Source: Pseudomonadales bacterium (GTDB taxonomy: Bacteria > Pseudomonadota > Gammaproteobacteria > Pseudomonadales > Pseudohongiellaceae). From it: a stretch of DNA of 39,735 nt. The notes under the pieces are model-generated. The model was not told the origin of the DNA. It searched no databases and saw only the letters and a program-made list of their open reading frames with translations. The stretch lies in the NCBI GenBank assembly GCA_023254735.1, contig JALRKV010000090.1, forward strand, positions 1 through 39,735. Direction: 5' to 3'. Positions 28,262 through 37,777 of this stretch are shown one piece after another; positions within the stretch are counted from its first letter, which is position 1, and every line of letters starts with the position of its first letter. Position numbers and translations under genes: made by a program.

Positions 28262-29194
28262 TTACTCGGAAACGGTATAGGGCGTTCCTAAATTAGCTGA
28301 CGCCACTCGCGCCTTCAGCGAATCCACCTCCGCCAGATCATTCAGAGGGCCAATGCGTACTCGGTGCAACAGCTGTCCTTCGGACGAGCGCACTTCTTCT
28401 ATTTTGACTGGCTGCCGCGTAAGACCTCGCAGCAGCTCTGCGACCTCGTGAGCACTGCCGCGCTGTGAATAAGCGCCAACTTGGAGGTACTGGTTGGCTA
28501 TTTTGCCGCTACCGACTCTCGCCAGCTGCGGCTGCTCGCGTCGCTCCCGAGGCGCGTCGGTCTTGACCACGATCGCCTCTAACTCGACGCGCGCAGTGCC
28601 TCTGTCGGCGTAGCCGAGCTTCACTGCGGCTGCGTAAGACAGATCGATAATCCTATCACCGTGAAACGGCCCCCTATCGTTCACTCGGACAATGATGCTG
28701 CGATTATTGTCGAGGTTAGTGACCCTTAGAAAACTCGGTATCGGCAGCGACTTATGCGCGGCTGAGACCTTATACATGTCGAAAATCTCGCCGTTAGACG
28801 TTTTGTGGCCGTGAAATTTTTCGCCATACCAAGAGGCCACGCCTCTTTCGAAATACCCTTCCTCGGTGGACATGACTTTGTAGCGCTTGCCAAGGACTTC
28901 GTAGGGACTGCGATTCCCCGCCATCGTGCGCGTCACTGCGGTTGGCACTACCTCTTCGATCTCTGAGGGATCCAACACCCGGGTCGGCGCCCGGTCTTGT
29001 GATATCTGATAGCGCCCCGCATTGGGCGAAGGCTGCTTAGCGGAGGGGGTGCTCGCACAGCCAGCGAGCACGGCAAGCAGCAATATTAACGGCGCTTTCA
29101 CGCCAAAGAGAGCACCGCGGGGCATCGTTGTCTTTATTCGCGACGCGCAAGCCCACATAGCCTGAACAGGGTGATCGACTAAGGTACCTCTCAT
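28262..29194 (-). CDS. rlpA: Septal-ring lytic transglycosylase / lipoprotein RlpA
   Basis: RlpA is an outer-membrane lipoprotein that cleaves denuded glycan strands at the septum. The lipobox LAGC is followed by a variable region, the RlpA double-psi barrel (GVASWYGEKFHGHKTSNGE through VRVNDRGPFHGDRIIDLS) and a C-terminal SPOR domain (YLQVGAYSQRGSAHE through VRIGPLNDL) that binds denuded peptidoglycan. The double-psi motifs appear intact, so it may be active as in Pseudomonas. I chose the ATG at 29194, which has AAGAGG seven bases upstream; this gives an unusually long n-region of about 30 residues. The ATG at 29125 gives a more typical signal peptide. The mltB gene often found between rodA and rlpA is absent. 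Confidence 0.92.
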   Translation of the reverse strand: MRGTLVDHPVQAMWACASRIKTTMPRGALFGVKAPLILLLAVLAGCASTPSAKQPSPNAGRYQISQDRAPTRVLDPSEIEEVVPTAVTRTMAGNRSPYEVLGKRYKVMSTEEGYFERGVASWYGEKFHGHKTSNGEIFDMYKVSAAHKSLPIPSFLRVTNLDNNRSIIVRVNDRGPFHGDRIIDLSYAAAVKLGYADRGTARVELEAIVVKTDAPRERREQPQLARVGSGKIANQYLQVGAYSQRGSAHEVAELLRGLTRQPVKIEEVRSSEGQLLHRVRIGPLNDLAEVDSLKARVASANLGTPYTVSE

Positions 29195-29390
29195 TGCTCT
29201 GCCTCTTGATGGTTCTGTTAGCTCAACTTTCCACAGATGTCTGCCCAAACTCTGATTGCCGCCGAAATTCACCAGACACTCACTGCTACAGACACTCAAA
29301 GAGGGTAGCGGTAGCAAGCAGGAAAGTTTGAGTATTTTAGCGCGTTGTCGAGGGTTAGAACCGTATCCTAAAGACCCTGAGCGCTGAGGC

Positions 29391-30551
29391 CTAGCGTGCG
29401 GGTCGAGTCACTCGATGGGTCTGAATAGACATGAGCAGTCCAAAACCGATAAACAGCGTCACAACCGCCGTCCCGCCCCTGGAGATAAGAGGCAGAGGCA
29501 AGCCGATAACAGGTAATAGCCCCGATACCATCGACATATTGACAAACAGATAGAGAAAAAAAGTCAGGGTGATGCTGCCCGCCAACAAACGACCGAACAT
29601 GTCACTAGCCGTGAGCGCGATGCGTGCACCTCTGATAATCACGAAAAGATAGAGCGCGATAAGCACCAACACGCCGATTAGGCCAAATTCTTCGGCCAAA
29701 ACCGCCAGAATAAAGTCCGTATTGCTCTCTGGAATAAAGTCTAAATGCGACTGCGCGCCATTGCCGTAGCCTTTCCCATAAACCCCACCGGAGCCGATCG
29801 CAATCTGCGACTGAATAATGTTGTAGCCAGCGCCCGTAGGATCTCTGTAGGGATCGAAAAAGGTGAGTATTCTGTTCTTCTGGTGCGGCTGCGCCAGAAA
29901 CAAATACCATGCGGGCGAGGCGATCAACGCTGCGAAGATTCCCGCAAAAACGACTCGCCATCGCAATCCAGCGAGCAGCACGACAAAAATACCCGACATG
30001 GTAACCATGAGCGCGGTACCCATATCATTCTGAAGAACAATGAGCGCGGCGGGCAACAGTGTAAACACCCCCGCCCAAAAGACATGTTTTAGATTGGGCG
30101 GAAGGGCGCGGCTCGCGAGATACCAAGCAAGCAGCATTGGGACGATAAATTTCAGCAGTTCCGAGGGCTGGAAACTAGGCAACCCAGGAAGATCTAACCA
30201 GCTTTTTGCGCCGTTTTTTTCGACCCCAATCACAAGCACGAGCCCAAGTATCAACAACGCCAGAACATAGGCTGTGGGAGCCCATCGCCGGTAAAATTGA
30301 ATATCGAACTGCGCAACAGCACACATCACGACGAGGCCGATTCCCATTGTTCCCGCCTGACGCGCGATAGTTTCAGCATCTCCCCCTGTTGCACTGTTGA
30401 GCACAAAGAGCCCGAAGCCGCAGAGGGCCAACAACCCCGCCAGGAGTATGGGGTCTATGTGAATTACCTGCCAAAAGCTGCGCAGCCTGCGGGGCTGAGT
30501 GAAGCTGACATTCGACTGCCTGACGAAATCTCGGTTACTGGGGGCCTTCAC
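29391..30551 (-). CDS. mrdB: Rod-shape SEDS glycosyltransferase RodA (MrdB)
   Basis: RodA is the SEDS peptidoglycan polymerase of the elongasome and works with PBP2. This 386-residue protein has about ten hydrophobic segments and the family motifs GAKSWLDLPGLPSFQPSE, NDMGTALM, AEEFGLIGVL and GLPLPLISRGGT. The start is a GTG at 30551 with GAGAGGGG upstream. It follows mrdA by 60 bases, the usual pairing. Confidence 0.96.
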   Translation of the reverse strand: MKAPSNRDFVRQSNVSFTQPRRLRSFWQVIHIDPILLAGLLALCGFGLFVLNSATGGDAETIARQAGTMGIGLVVMCAVAQFDIQFYRRWAPTAYVLALLILGLVLVIGVEKNGAKSWLDLPGLPSFQPSELLKFIVPMLLAWYLASRALPPNLKHVFWAGVFTLLPAALIVLQNDMGTALMVTMSGIFVVLLAGLRWRVVFAGIFAALIASPAWYLFLAQPHQKNRILTFFDPYRDPTGAGYNIIQSQIAIGSGGVYGKGYGNGAQSHLDFIPESNTDFILAVLAEEFGLIGVLVLIALYLFVIIRGARIALTASDMFGRLLAGSITLTFFLYLFVNMSMVSGLLPVIGLPLPLISRGGTAVVTLFIGFGLLMSIQTHRVTRPAR

Positions 30552-30611
30552 ACTGGCGCCCCTCTCAACCCGACTCCTCGACCAGCGCCTGAACCAATAC
30601 CTCCCTCAGGG

Positions 30612-32660
30612 TTAATCATGTCGATGCCCTTCATGCTCGGCAATGAGCGCGACGAGGCTGGGAGAGTTTTCGTCTGACTGTCGCGCGCGTTCAGCGTCTT
30701 CGCTCAGCAGGGCATCGGGATCTGTGGCAACCGCCGCAAAATCGATTTCTAGAATATCGAGAAGATAGGAATCGATAACCGCTTTCGCGACCGGGCCAGC
30801 GACACTGCTGCCATGCTGCCCGTTCTCAACAAAGACCGCGACGGCAATCTGCGGCTTGATCGTTGGATGCTGTGCCGGGGCATAGGCCACGAATAGCGCG
30901 TGGTCTTTGTTCAAATCAGACAAATCGATATCCTCGCTCTGAAGAATATCTTGCGCGATGCTTACGACCTGCGCCGAACCTGATTTTCCAGCCATTTTAT
31001 AGGACATATCGCGATCAGCTCGGGCGATCGCTTCATAGGCGGTGCCATAGTCTCTAAACACCTGAGAGTAAGGTCTGTGAACGACCATCGTCATCGACTC
31101 TTCGATATAACGCCAATGTTCTGGATTATCTATCTGCACGTTGCCTACGGGGTTTGGGTCCTGCGGCTCAAAAGGCTCTCCGTCAATCGCCGCAAGCATT
31201 CTTGGCTTTACGACGACCCCTTTGTTGGCCGCGATCGCAGTTGCAGTCGCAAGCTGCAGCGGGGTCGCCCACATATACCCCTGCCCGATTGAAGAATTAA
31301 TCGTATCACCCGGATACCAAGGCTCATTTCGCGTTGCCTGCTTCCACTCTCTCGAGGGCAAAACACCGGTTCGTGCGTATCCAACATCGAGCGCGAAATT
31401 CTGACCAAAGCCAAACTGACTCAAAAAACTGTGAATGGTATCGATACCCATGCGATACCCGAGGTCGTAGAAAAAGGTATCGCAGGATTGAAAGATTGCG
31501 CGCTGAAGATTGGTCTCGCCATGGCCGCCGCCGATGGCTGTTCGCAACGTGTAGTCACCCCATCGGTAACGCACGCCAGGAAGCCTGAAATAGCCAGGGT
31601 CCTGGATCACCGTGTCGGTATCGGTAAAACCGTGCTGCAAACCGCCGAGGCCGATGAACGGTTTTACCGTCGACGCCGGAGGATAGGGGTTAACGGTCCT
31701 GTCAAAAAGCGGCGTGTTAACGGTGTCGGTTATCAGCCGCGAGTAATCGGCATTGCTTATTCCGGTCACAAACAGATTGGGGTCAAAGCCCGGCTTGCTG
31801 ACCATTGCCAGAATTCCACCGGTCGCAGGATCGATCGCCACAACCGCACCCCGGTGCTCACCTAAGGCTTCGGTGGCGACGCGCTGCAATCGGTTTTCTA
31901 GATAGAGCGTCAGGTTCTTGCCGGCAATTGGGTCCGTGCGTTCTAGCCGACGCATGACCTGCCCGCGATTGTTCTTCTCGACTACCTCATAGCCAACCTC
32001 GCCGTGTAGAAGCGTCTCATAGGTGCGCTCGATTCCTGTCTTGCCTATGTGATTTGTCCCGCCGTAATTTTCCCGCACATCCTCGGCGAACGCGTCGAGT
32101 TCCTCACGATTAATCTCAGACACATAGCCAATCGCGTGCGCGTTGAGTTCTCCCGAGGGATAGCTGCGCACAAATTGGGGCTCAATACTAATACCGGGAA
32201 GACGATGCGCATTGACCGACACGCGCGCCTTTTCCTCTTCGGTGAGGACATAGCGCAAGGGAACTGAGGAGAACGGGACGCGGCGGCGCTTGAGCCTCTC
32301 CCTGAATTGCTCAACATCTTCCGGCGCGAGGCGTATGAGCGAGGATAACAGCTCGAGAGTTTCCTCGATGTCATCGACCCGCTCTCTAACAACCGACAGA
32401 TTGAAAATAGGCTGATTATCAGCAAGCAGTTCGCCGCTGCGATCGTATATTAGCCCTCGCGCGGGGGGCACATACTGCGAGTGGAGCCGATTGCCGTCTG
32501 CTCGAGCGGCAAAATAATCGTATTGGGTGATCTGAAGGTTAATGAGTTTGACCAGCAGTGCAGCGAAGAGAAGCGCAATGACGATGCTAGCAACAAGCAT
32601 GCGTCTGGCAAAAAGCCTTCGTTCAGCCTCACGATCTTTAAGCTGCCACCTACCTTCCAC
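30612..32660 (-). CDS. mrdA: Penicillin-binding protein 2 (elongasome transpeptidase)
   Basis: PBP2 crosslinks peptidoglycan during cell elongation together with RodA and MreB. A single N-terminal transmembrane helix (about residues 19-43) is followed by the pedestal domain and a transpeptidase domain. The catalytic motifs are STVK (330-333, nucleophile S330), SCD (392-394) and KSG (559-561). At 682 residues it is of normal or slightly extended length, with an acidic C-terminal tail. The start is a GTG at 32660. It lies upstream of mrdB and downstream of rlmH, the conserved order. Confidence 0.96.
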   Translation of the reverse strand: MEGRWQLKDREAERRLFARRMLVASIVIALLFAALLVKLINLQITQYDYFAARADGNRLHSQYVPPARGLIYDRSGELLADNQPIFNLSVVRERVDDIEETLELLSSLIRLAPEDVEQFRERLKRRRVPFSSVPLRYVLTEEEKARVSVNAHRLPGISIEPQFVRSYPSGELNAHAIGYVSEINREELDAFAEDVRENYGGTNHIGKTGIERTYETLLHGEVGYEVVEKNNRGQVMRRLERTDPIAGKNLTLYLENRLQRVATEALGEHRGAVVAIDPATGGILAMVSKPGFDPNLFVTGISNADYSRLITDTVNTPLFDRTVNPYPPASTVKPFIGLGGLQHGFTDTDTVIQDPGYFRLPGVRYRWGDYTLRTAIGGGHGETNLQRAIFQSCDTFFYDLGYRMGIDTIHSFLSQFGFGQNFALDVGYARTGVLPSREWKQATRNEPWYPGDTINSSIGQGYMWATPLQLATATAIAANKGVVVKPRMLAAIDGEPFEPQDPNPVGNVQIDNPEHWRYIEESMTMVVHRPYSQVFRDYGTAYEAIARADRDMSYKMAGKSGSAQVVSIAQDILQSEDIDLSDLNKDHALFVAYAPAQHPTIKPQIAVAVFVENGQHGSSVAGPVAKAVIDSYLLDILEIDFAAVATDPDALLSEDAERARQSDENSPSLVALIAEHEGHRHD

Positions 32661-32737
32661 TATTAACCCCGCTTCTCAACGTTAGTAAATTCGACACTGC
32701 CCCTGGGCGAAAGTTTTACCCACACCTAGGTTGCTGC

Positions 32738-33208
32738 TCACGCTCGATGGTAAGGGTGCCCTTTACTCAGGCTACTCGCGCGATAGAGCTGTTCGACCAT
32801 AATTACGCGCACCAGCGGATGAGGCAAGGTCATCGCCGAAAGCGACCAACTCTCATCAGCGCGCGCTGCGCATGCTTTAGACAAACCATCGGGACCACCA
32901 ACCAAAAGGCAAATATTCCGACCTTGGCGCTTGAAGTGCTCGAGCCTCGCAGCCAGCGCCGGTGTATCAATTGGCTTACCTAAAACTTCGAGGCTTACTA
33001 CATAGTCGGCGTCCTGCACGGAAGCTAGAATCGCCTCACCCTCTTTCTCCCGACATACCTCGGGGCTCTGAGTCTTGGTCCGTTTGGCCATCGGGAGCTC
33101 GAGGAGACTAAACCCCAGATCGCCGACGATTCGTTTACTGTATTCGTCAACCCCTTCCTGCACCCAGCGTGGCATTTTGGTGCCAATGCTAATTAGCTTA
33201 AGCTTCAT
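32738..33208 (-). CDS. rlmH: 23S rRNA pseudouridine-1915 N3-methyltransferase RlmH
   Basis: RlmH is a small SPOUT-class methyltransferase that modifies position 1915 of 23S rRNA in assembled ribosomes. The 156-residue length, the SAM-binding knot motif LLVGGPDGLS and the C-terminal LPHPLVRVIMVEQLYRASSL with the closing HPYHR are all diagnostic. It starts inside the end of rsfS (11-base overlap), the standard coupled arrangement of two ribosome-related genes. Confidence 0.97.
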   Translation of the reverse strand: MKLKLISIGTKMPRWVQEGVDEYSKRIVGDLGFSLLELPMAKRTKTQSPEVCREKEGEAILASVQDADYVVSLEVLGKPIDTPALAARLEHFKRQGRNICLLVGGPDGLSKACAARADESWSLSAMTLPHPLVRVIMVEQLYRASSLSKGHPYHRA

Positions 33209-33587
33209 GCTCAGCTGTGGTCTCGGTGGTGATGCCCTCAGCAGGCGGCTTAAAACTCCAGAGCTCCTCTAAATTATAAAGCGCGCGCATTGGGGCAACC
33301 ATCAGATGCACAACGACATCGCCGAGGTCTACTAACACCCACTCTGCCGCTATTTTGCCTTCGATGCTTTTAACGGTCTGCCCAGCCTCTTTCGCCGCCT
33401 TATCGACGGAATCGGCAAGCGCCTTCACATGCGTAGTCGAGGAGCCGGTGGCGATAACCATGAAGTCCGTAATCGAGGTCAGCCCTTTCACGCTGATGCT
33501 GCGTATATCCTGCCCCTTCATGTCATCAAGCGCCGTTACTGCCAGTTCGGCTAAATGCTCGCTTGCAAGTGCTTTTGAATTCTTCAA
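33198..33587 (-). CDS. rsfS: Ribosomal silencing factor RsfS
   Basis: RsfS binds ribosomal protein uL14 and blocks subunit joining during starvation. The 129-residue protein shows the family segments DITSITDFMVIATG-like (GLTSITDFMVIATGSST), the WVLVDLGDVVVHLM core and YNLEELW near the end. The ATG at 33587 has AAGGA eight bases upstream. A short AT-rich gap of 57 bases separates it from nadD, and it overlaps rlmH downstream. Confidence 0.95.
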   Translation of the reverse strand: MKNSKALASEHLAELAVTALDDMKGQDIRSISVKGLTSITDFMVIATGSSTTHVKALADSVDKAAKEAGQTVKSIEGKIAAEWVLVDLGDVVVHLMVAPMRALYNLEELWSFKPPAEGITTETTAEHEA

Positions 33588-33644
33588 TACTTATTCCTTT
33601 ATAAATTAATTAATTAAGTTGGTTATATAAAGTTAACTCTACGC

Positions 33645-34304
33645 TTATTTGTAGAGGGCGTGTGTGTCGATATAGGCGCGCACCGTGGCTGGCAACCAGT
33701 CATCAACTCTTTTGTTTGCAGATTCAGAGCGATCCTCTACCTCAGAGAGCGCCGCGCGAACGCGTGTGGACGACAAGTGATTCTGCAACTCCTCCAGCAG
33801 AATAATCTTGCCCCTGCCACCATCAAAAAGCGCCTCTGGGCTCGTCACCCTTCGCGAAGCGAGCTGAGTTAGGTCGGCGCTTTCACGCGAAACGCAGACC
33901 CCCGGACGCGAAACTACTGCAAGTAGATTTTCGTCCAAGAGCTGCTCCCATCTATTCCATCGAGGCAGCCCCTCGAACGCATCTCTTCCGAGCACAAAGA
34001 CGAAATCGGTATCCGGATCGTCATCCCTTAACTGCGCGAGCGTATCGACACTAAAGGAGACGCCTTCGCGCTCGAGCTCGATAGGGCTCGCGACGAGTTG
34101 AGCGCTGCCTGCACATGCGAGAGCCAGCATCTCGAGGCGCTGAGCACCGGTCGCGCTCGCTGCATGACGATGATTCGGGAGTTTGCAGGGTACCAAAAGT
34201 ACGCGATCGAGACTCAGCGCCTCTAGCGCGAGCTCGGCTACGGCGAGATGACCACAGTGCACTGGGTCAAACATGCCACCATAGACACCGACCCTCTTAC
34301 TCAT
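33645..34304 (-). CDS. nadD: Nicotinate-mononucleotide adenylyltransferase NadD
   Basis: NadD joins ATP and nicotinate mononucleotide to form deamido-NAD. The nucleotidyltransferase motif [12 protein letters not shown] at the N-terminus contains the GxxxPxHxGH-type catalytic site, and the C-terminal motif SSTRVRAAL matches the second signature (ISxTxIR type). At 219 residues the length is normal. Its ATG overlaps the proA stop by four bases, showing coupling. Confidence 0.96.
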   Translation of the reverse strand: MSKRVGVYGGMFDPVHCGHLAVAELALEALSLDRVLLVPCKLPNHRHAASATGAQRLEMLALACAGSAQLVASPIELEREGVSFSVDTLAQLRDDDPDTDFVFVLGRDAFEGLPRWNRWEQLLDENLLAVVSRPGVCVSRESADLTQLASRRVTSPEALFDGGRGKIILLEELQNHLSSTRVRAALSEVEDRSESANKRVDDWLPATVRAYIDTHALYK

Positions 34305-35560
34305 GTGCGTATATGCCCATCCCCTAACACGATATATTTTTGTGACGTTAAGCCTTCCAAGCCCACGGGACCTCGCGCGTGCAGTTTATCCGTCGAAATA
34401 CCTATCTCAGCACCGAGACCATATTCGAAACCATCGGCGAATCGAGTCGATGCGTTTATCATTACTGAGCTGGAGTCTACTTCGCGTAAAAACCGCTGCG
34501 CCTTCGTGAAATTCTCGGTGATGATTGATTCCGTGTGCCCTGAACTATAGCGGTTGATATGTGCTATCGCCTGATCTAGGCCACTGACAACCTTTACAGA
34601 CAGAATAGGGGCAAGATACTCCTCTCCCCAGTCTTCCTCTGTCGCAGCGATCGCGGTCGGGACTAGGGAAAGTGTTTTGGCACAGCCCCTGAGCTCCACC
34701 GCATGTTTATCAAACTCGGCCGCGAGCGCAGGCAAGAGCGCGTCGGCGATTGCGTCGTCGATGAGCAATGATTCTAGCGTGCAACAGGTCCCATAACGCT
34801 GGGTTTTGGCGTTAATCGCCACGCGCATCGCTTTGTCGAAATCAGCATCGGACTCGATATACAGATGGCAATTGCCGTCGAGATGTTTGATCACAGGCAC
34901 GCGGGAATCACGGCTGATACGCTCGATCAACCCTTTACCGCCGCGTGGGACAATGACATCGACAAACTCAGGCATGGTAATCAAATGACCCACCGCGTCT
35001 CGATCCGGGCGGTCGAGCACTTGCACGGCATCGGCGGGCAGCCCTGCCTCGGCAAGCCCTAACGTGATGCAACGAGCAATCGCTTGATTAGAATTAAGGG
35101 CCTCCGAGCCACCGCGCAGAATAGTAGCGTTACCCGATTTGAGACAGAGACTCGCAGCTTCGCAGGTCACATTAGGGCGCGACTCATAGATGATCCCGAT
35201 AACACCCAGGGGTACGCGCATACGCCCTACCTGAATACCGCTAGGTCGCGGCTTCATCTCGCTTATGCCGCCGATAGGATCGTCGAGCGTAGCCACTTGC
35301 CGGAGCCCTTCGAGCATGGCATCGATACGTGCAGGCGTCAGTTCCAAGCGATCTAGCAGCGCAGCGTCGAGTCCTTTCTCTCGGCCAGCCGTCATGTCTT
35401 GGCCATTAGCCTCAAGAAGTGCCTCCCGAGCGCCATCGATATGCTGGGCTATAGCCTGGAGCGCCGCGTTCTTTTGACCCGTCGTCGCTTTAGCGATTAA
35501 CGCTGACGCAGCGCGCGCGCGACTACCTAGGTCGGTCATATAGGCTTGAAGATCTGTCAT
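34301..35560 (-). CDS. proA: Gamma-glutamyl phosphate reductase ProA
   Basis: ProA reduces gamma-glutamyl phosphate to glutamate semialdehyde with NADPH in proline synthesis. This aldehyde-dehydrogenase-fold protein has 419 residues, close to E. coli's 417. It shows [31 protein letters not shown] and the catalytic cysteine region [12 protein letters not shown]. The ATG at 35560 has AGGG about nine bases upstream; a GTG at 35584 is a less likely start. It begins the long minus-strand run ending after lipA. Confidence 0.97.
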   Translation of the reverse strand: MTDLQAYMTDLGSRARAASALIAKATTGQKNAALQAIAQHIDGAREALLEANGQDMTAGREKGLDAALLDRLELTPARIDAMLEGLRQVATLDDPIGGISEMKPRPSGIQVGRMRVPLGVIGIIYESRPNVTCEAASLCLKSGNATILRGGSEALNSNQAIARCITLGLAEAGLPADAVQVLDRPDRDAVGHLITMPEFVDVIVPRGGKGLIERISRDSRVPVIKHLDGNCHLYIESDADFDKAMRVAINAKTQRYGTCCTLESLLIDDAIADALLPALAAEFDKHAVELRGCAKTLSLVPTAIAATEEDWGEEYLAPILSVKVVSGLDQAIAHINRYSSGHTESIITENFTKAQRFLREVDSSSVMINASTRFADGFEYGLGAEIGISTDKLHARGPVGLEGLTSQKYIVLGDGHIRT

Positions 35561-35735
35561 TTGCGTCCCTAACTCAGCGCGCACTCACTGACGCACGCTA
35601 CAATAATACTTAATTAGTGAAGTATACCCTACGCCGAGCCCCGGGGTCTGCCGCTCAACGCCAAGAGATTGGACATCGGCGGGGGCTAGCGCTTATCCTC
35701 AGTTGTTAGAATTAAGCGCGAGATAGCCACCTAGA

Positions 35736-37292
35736 ATGACTGAACTCCCAGAAGAGCACACAAACCAAAACGCGGAGCCTGCCAACAGCGCGACAGGCAA
35801 ACTAGGTGAGGCCAATGCCAAAGTAGCGACGCGGAGAGAGGCGACTATTTCGCAAGCCCTCGTACCTGTTGCCGCGCTCGTGCTGATGCTCTCGCTGTCG
35901 GTCTATTTATTCGGCGAAGACGCCAGCTACGGGCCAAATCAGATCGCGCTCTGTATCGGCGCCGCCATTGCAGCGGCTATAGGCTGGCGCAATGGGCTAA
36001 GCTGGGAGGCCACCGAAGACGCCATCGTTGCCGGCATAACGATCTCGCTTAAACCTATCCTCATTTTATTTAGCGTGGGCGTGTTGATAGGCACTTGGAT
36101 TCTATCGGGCACGGTCCCGACAATGATCTACTACAGTCTCCTCATGCTTGATCCATCTATTTTTTACGCAGCGAGCTGCCTTATTTGCGGGCTCATTGCT
36201 CTTAGCATCGGCAGCTCTTGGACCGTTGCAGGTACCGTGGGCATTGCGCTCATAGGCGCTGCCGCCGGCCTCGGCCTGTCGCTCGAAATAACCGCGGGCG
36301 CGATCATCTCCGGCGCTTATTTCGGCGACAAAATGTCACCCCTGTCAGAGACAACAAACCTCGCCCCGGCGGTTGCAGGCACGGATCTGTTCAGTCACAT
36401 AGGCCATATGATCTGGACAACAATCCCCAGCATCATTATCGCGCTGCTACTCTATCTCGCGCTTGGACGCAATATCGATACCAGCGCGAGCGCCGACGAT
36501 CTCGCGATAACCATGCGGCTAATCCAAGACAATTTCACCATCAACCCGCTAATGCTAATACCGGTGGCTACACTGCTCTTCATGGCTAACAAACGCCTCC
36601 CCCCGATACCTACGATTCTCGCTGGCGCACTTATCGCTGTCGTTTTAGCGCTCGTTTTTCAACAGCCAGCGCTGGGCGCGATGTCGGGCGACACATCATC
36701 ATTGACGCTCGGAATTATCAAAGGCATCTGGCAGACGCTGTTCGATGGCTTCGTTCTCGACAGCGGCAATACGACGCTTGATGACTTAATGACGCGCGGC
36801 GGCATGAGTTCGATGCTCAACACGGTGTGGCTCATTTTATGTGCAATGGTTTTTGGCGCCGCGATGGACTTCACTGGGCTGTTGCGCTGTCTCGTGGCCT
36901 ATGCGCTTTCATTCGTCCACAGCACGGGAAGCCTGATCGCGACAACCATCGCCACCTGTATTGGCGCAAATATCATCACCTCAGACCAATACATCGCGAT
37001 CGTCTTACCTGGGCGGATGTACAAGCAGGAATACGCGAATCGCAATCTTGACCCGAAAAACCTTTCTAGAACGTTAGAAGACGCAGCGACTATGACCTCG
37101 CCGCTTATTCCGTGGAATACCTGCGGGGCCTATATGGCCGGAACGTTGGGGGTGGCGACATTCGCCTATCTCCCCTACTGCTTCTTTAACTTGATTTGTC
37201 CTGTCGTCGCCGTTATTTATGGCTTTCTGAACTTTAAAATTACCCCTCTCGATGAACACGGCAATGAGACTACCGCACCCTCGAAAGCCTAG
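35736..37292 (+). CDS. nhaC: NhaC family Na+/H+ antiporter
   Basis: This 518-residue inner-membrane protein has about 11-12 hydrophobic segments. NhaC-specific motifs include GTWILSGTVPTMIYYSLLML, GSSWTVAGTVG, and GAYFGDKMSPLSETTNLAPA, the likely ion-coordinating region. Family members exchange Na+ for H+ for sodium and pH homeostasis; some related clades exchange carboxylates or amino acids instead, so the exact ions are inferred. A polar N-terminal tail of about 40 residues precedes the first helix. It is divergent from proA across about 175 bases. Confidence 0.92.
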   Translation: MTELPEEHTNQNAEPANSATGKLGEANAKVATRREATISQALVPVAALVLMLSLSVYLFGEDASYGPNQIALCIGAAIAAAIGWRNGLSWEATEDAIVAGITISLKPILILFSVGVLIGTWILSGTVPTMIYYSLLMLDPSIFYAASCLICGLIALSIGSSWTVAGTVGIALIGAAAGLGLSLEITAGAIISGAYFGDKMSPLSETTNLAPAVAGTDLFSHIGHMIWTTIPSIIIALLLYLALGRNIDTSASADDLAITMRLIQDNFTINPLMLIPVATLLFMANKRLPPIPTILAGALIAVVLALVFQQPALGAMSGDTSSLTLGIIKGIWQTLFDGFVLDSGNTTLDDLMTRGGMSSMLNTVWLILCAMVFGAAMDFTGLLRCLVAYALSFVHSTGSLIATTIATCIGANIITSDQYIAIVLPGRMYKQEYANRNLDPKNLSRTLEDAATMTSPLIPWNTCGAYMAGTLGVATFAYLPYCFFNLICPVVAVIYGFLNFKITPLDEHGNETTAPSKA

Positions 37293-37339
37293 GGTAGAAC
37301 ACTGCCTTAAAACCTTGCCCTGAGTCGCGTTCCAAACAC

Positions 37340-37777
37340 TCAGTCTATTGCAAGATCGAGGAACGCAAGAAGCTCGTCAAGAGAAGGCGCACGCTTAATC
37401 AACGATTCCTTTGCGGGTTTCGTCAATTTCTTCACCCGATGCTCTGCCTGCGAAGCAAGCGAGCGGGAGCCGAGAACGACTGAGTACTCTATCGCTATCA
37501 GCGGTTTCCCCCGCAGCGCGCGCGAACCGCGCCCTGCCGTATGCTCTTTGAAACGCCTCTCAACGTTGGTACTTATGCCTGTGTAAATAGCCCCGTCTTC
37601 GCGACGTAAAAGATAGAGACTCCAGCACGTTTTGGCTTTTTGAGGCTCGCTCTCCGCCGCCTTCTCGACCTTTTTCTTAGCCTCCTTCCCGGCCTGCATC
37701 TCAGCCTCTTTCGTCGTAGCTTGCATTGATACTATAGCGCTGCTCAACGGACTAGAGTACTCGCCAATGGGAATCAT
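37340..37777 (-). CDS. GIY-YIG nuclease-domain protein (UPF0213/YhbQ-like)
   Basis: The C-terminal half is a GIY-YIG domain: WSLYLLRREDGAIYTGISTNVERRFKEH, with the GIY-type YLL and YTG motifs and the following Arg, then a conserved GSRALRGK. Small GIY-YIG proteins of this type are putative structure-specific nucleases of unclear role. About 55 N-terminal residues are low-complexity, rich in Lys, Glu and Ala, and look disordered. I use the ATG at 37777, which has AAGG upstream and overlaps the hydrolase gene by 26 bases; the ATG at 37726 is an alternative without overlap. It converges on nhaC. Confidence 0.82.
   Translation of the reverse strand: MIPIGEYSSPLSSAIVSMQATTKEAEMQAGKEAKKKVEKAAESEPQKAKTCWSLYLLRREDGAIYTGISTNVERRFKEHTAGRGSRALRGKPLIAIEYSVVLGSRSLASQAEHRVKKLTKPAKESLIKRAPSLDELLAFLDLAID

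Noticed and set aside
35570..35735. Promoter boxes for proA and nhaC in their divergent gap
   Set aside because: Several AT-rich hexamers exist (TATTAT, TATACT), but none has a convincing -35 partner at proper spacing.
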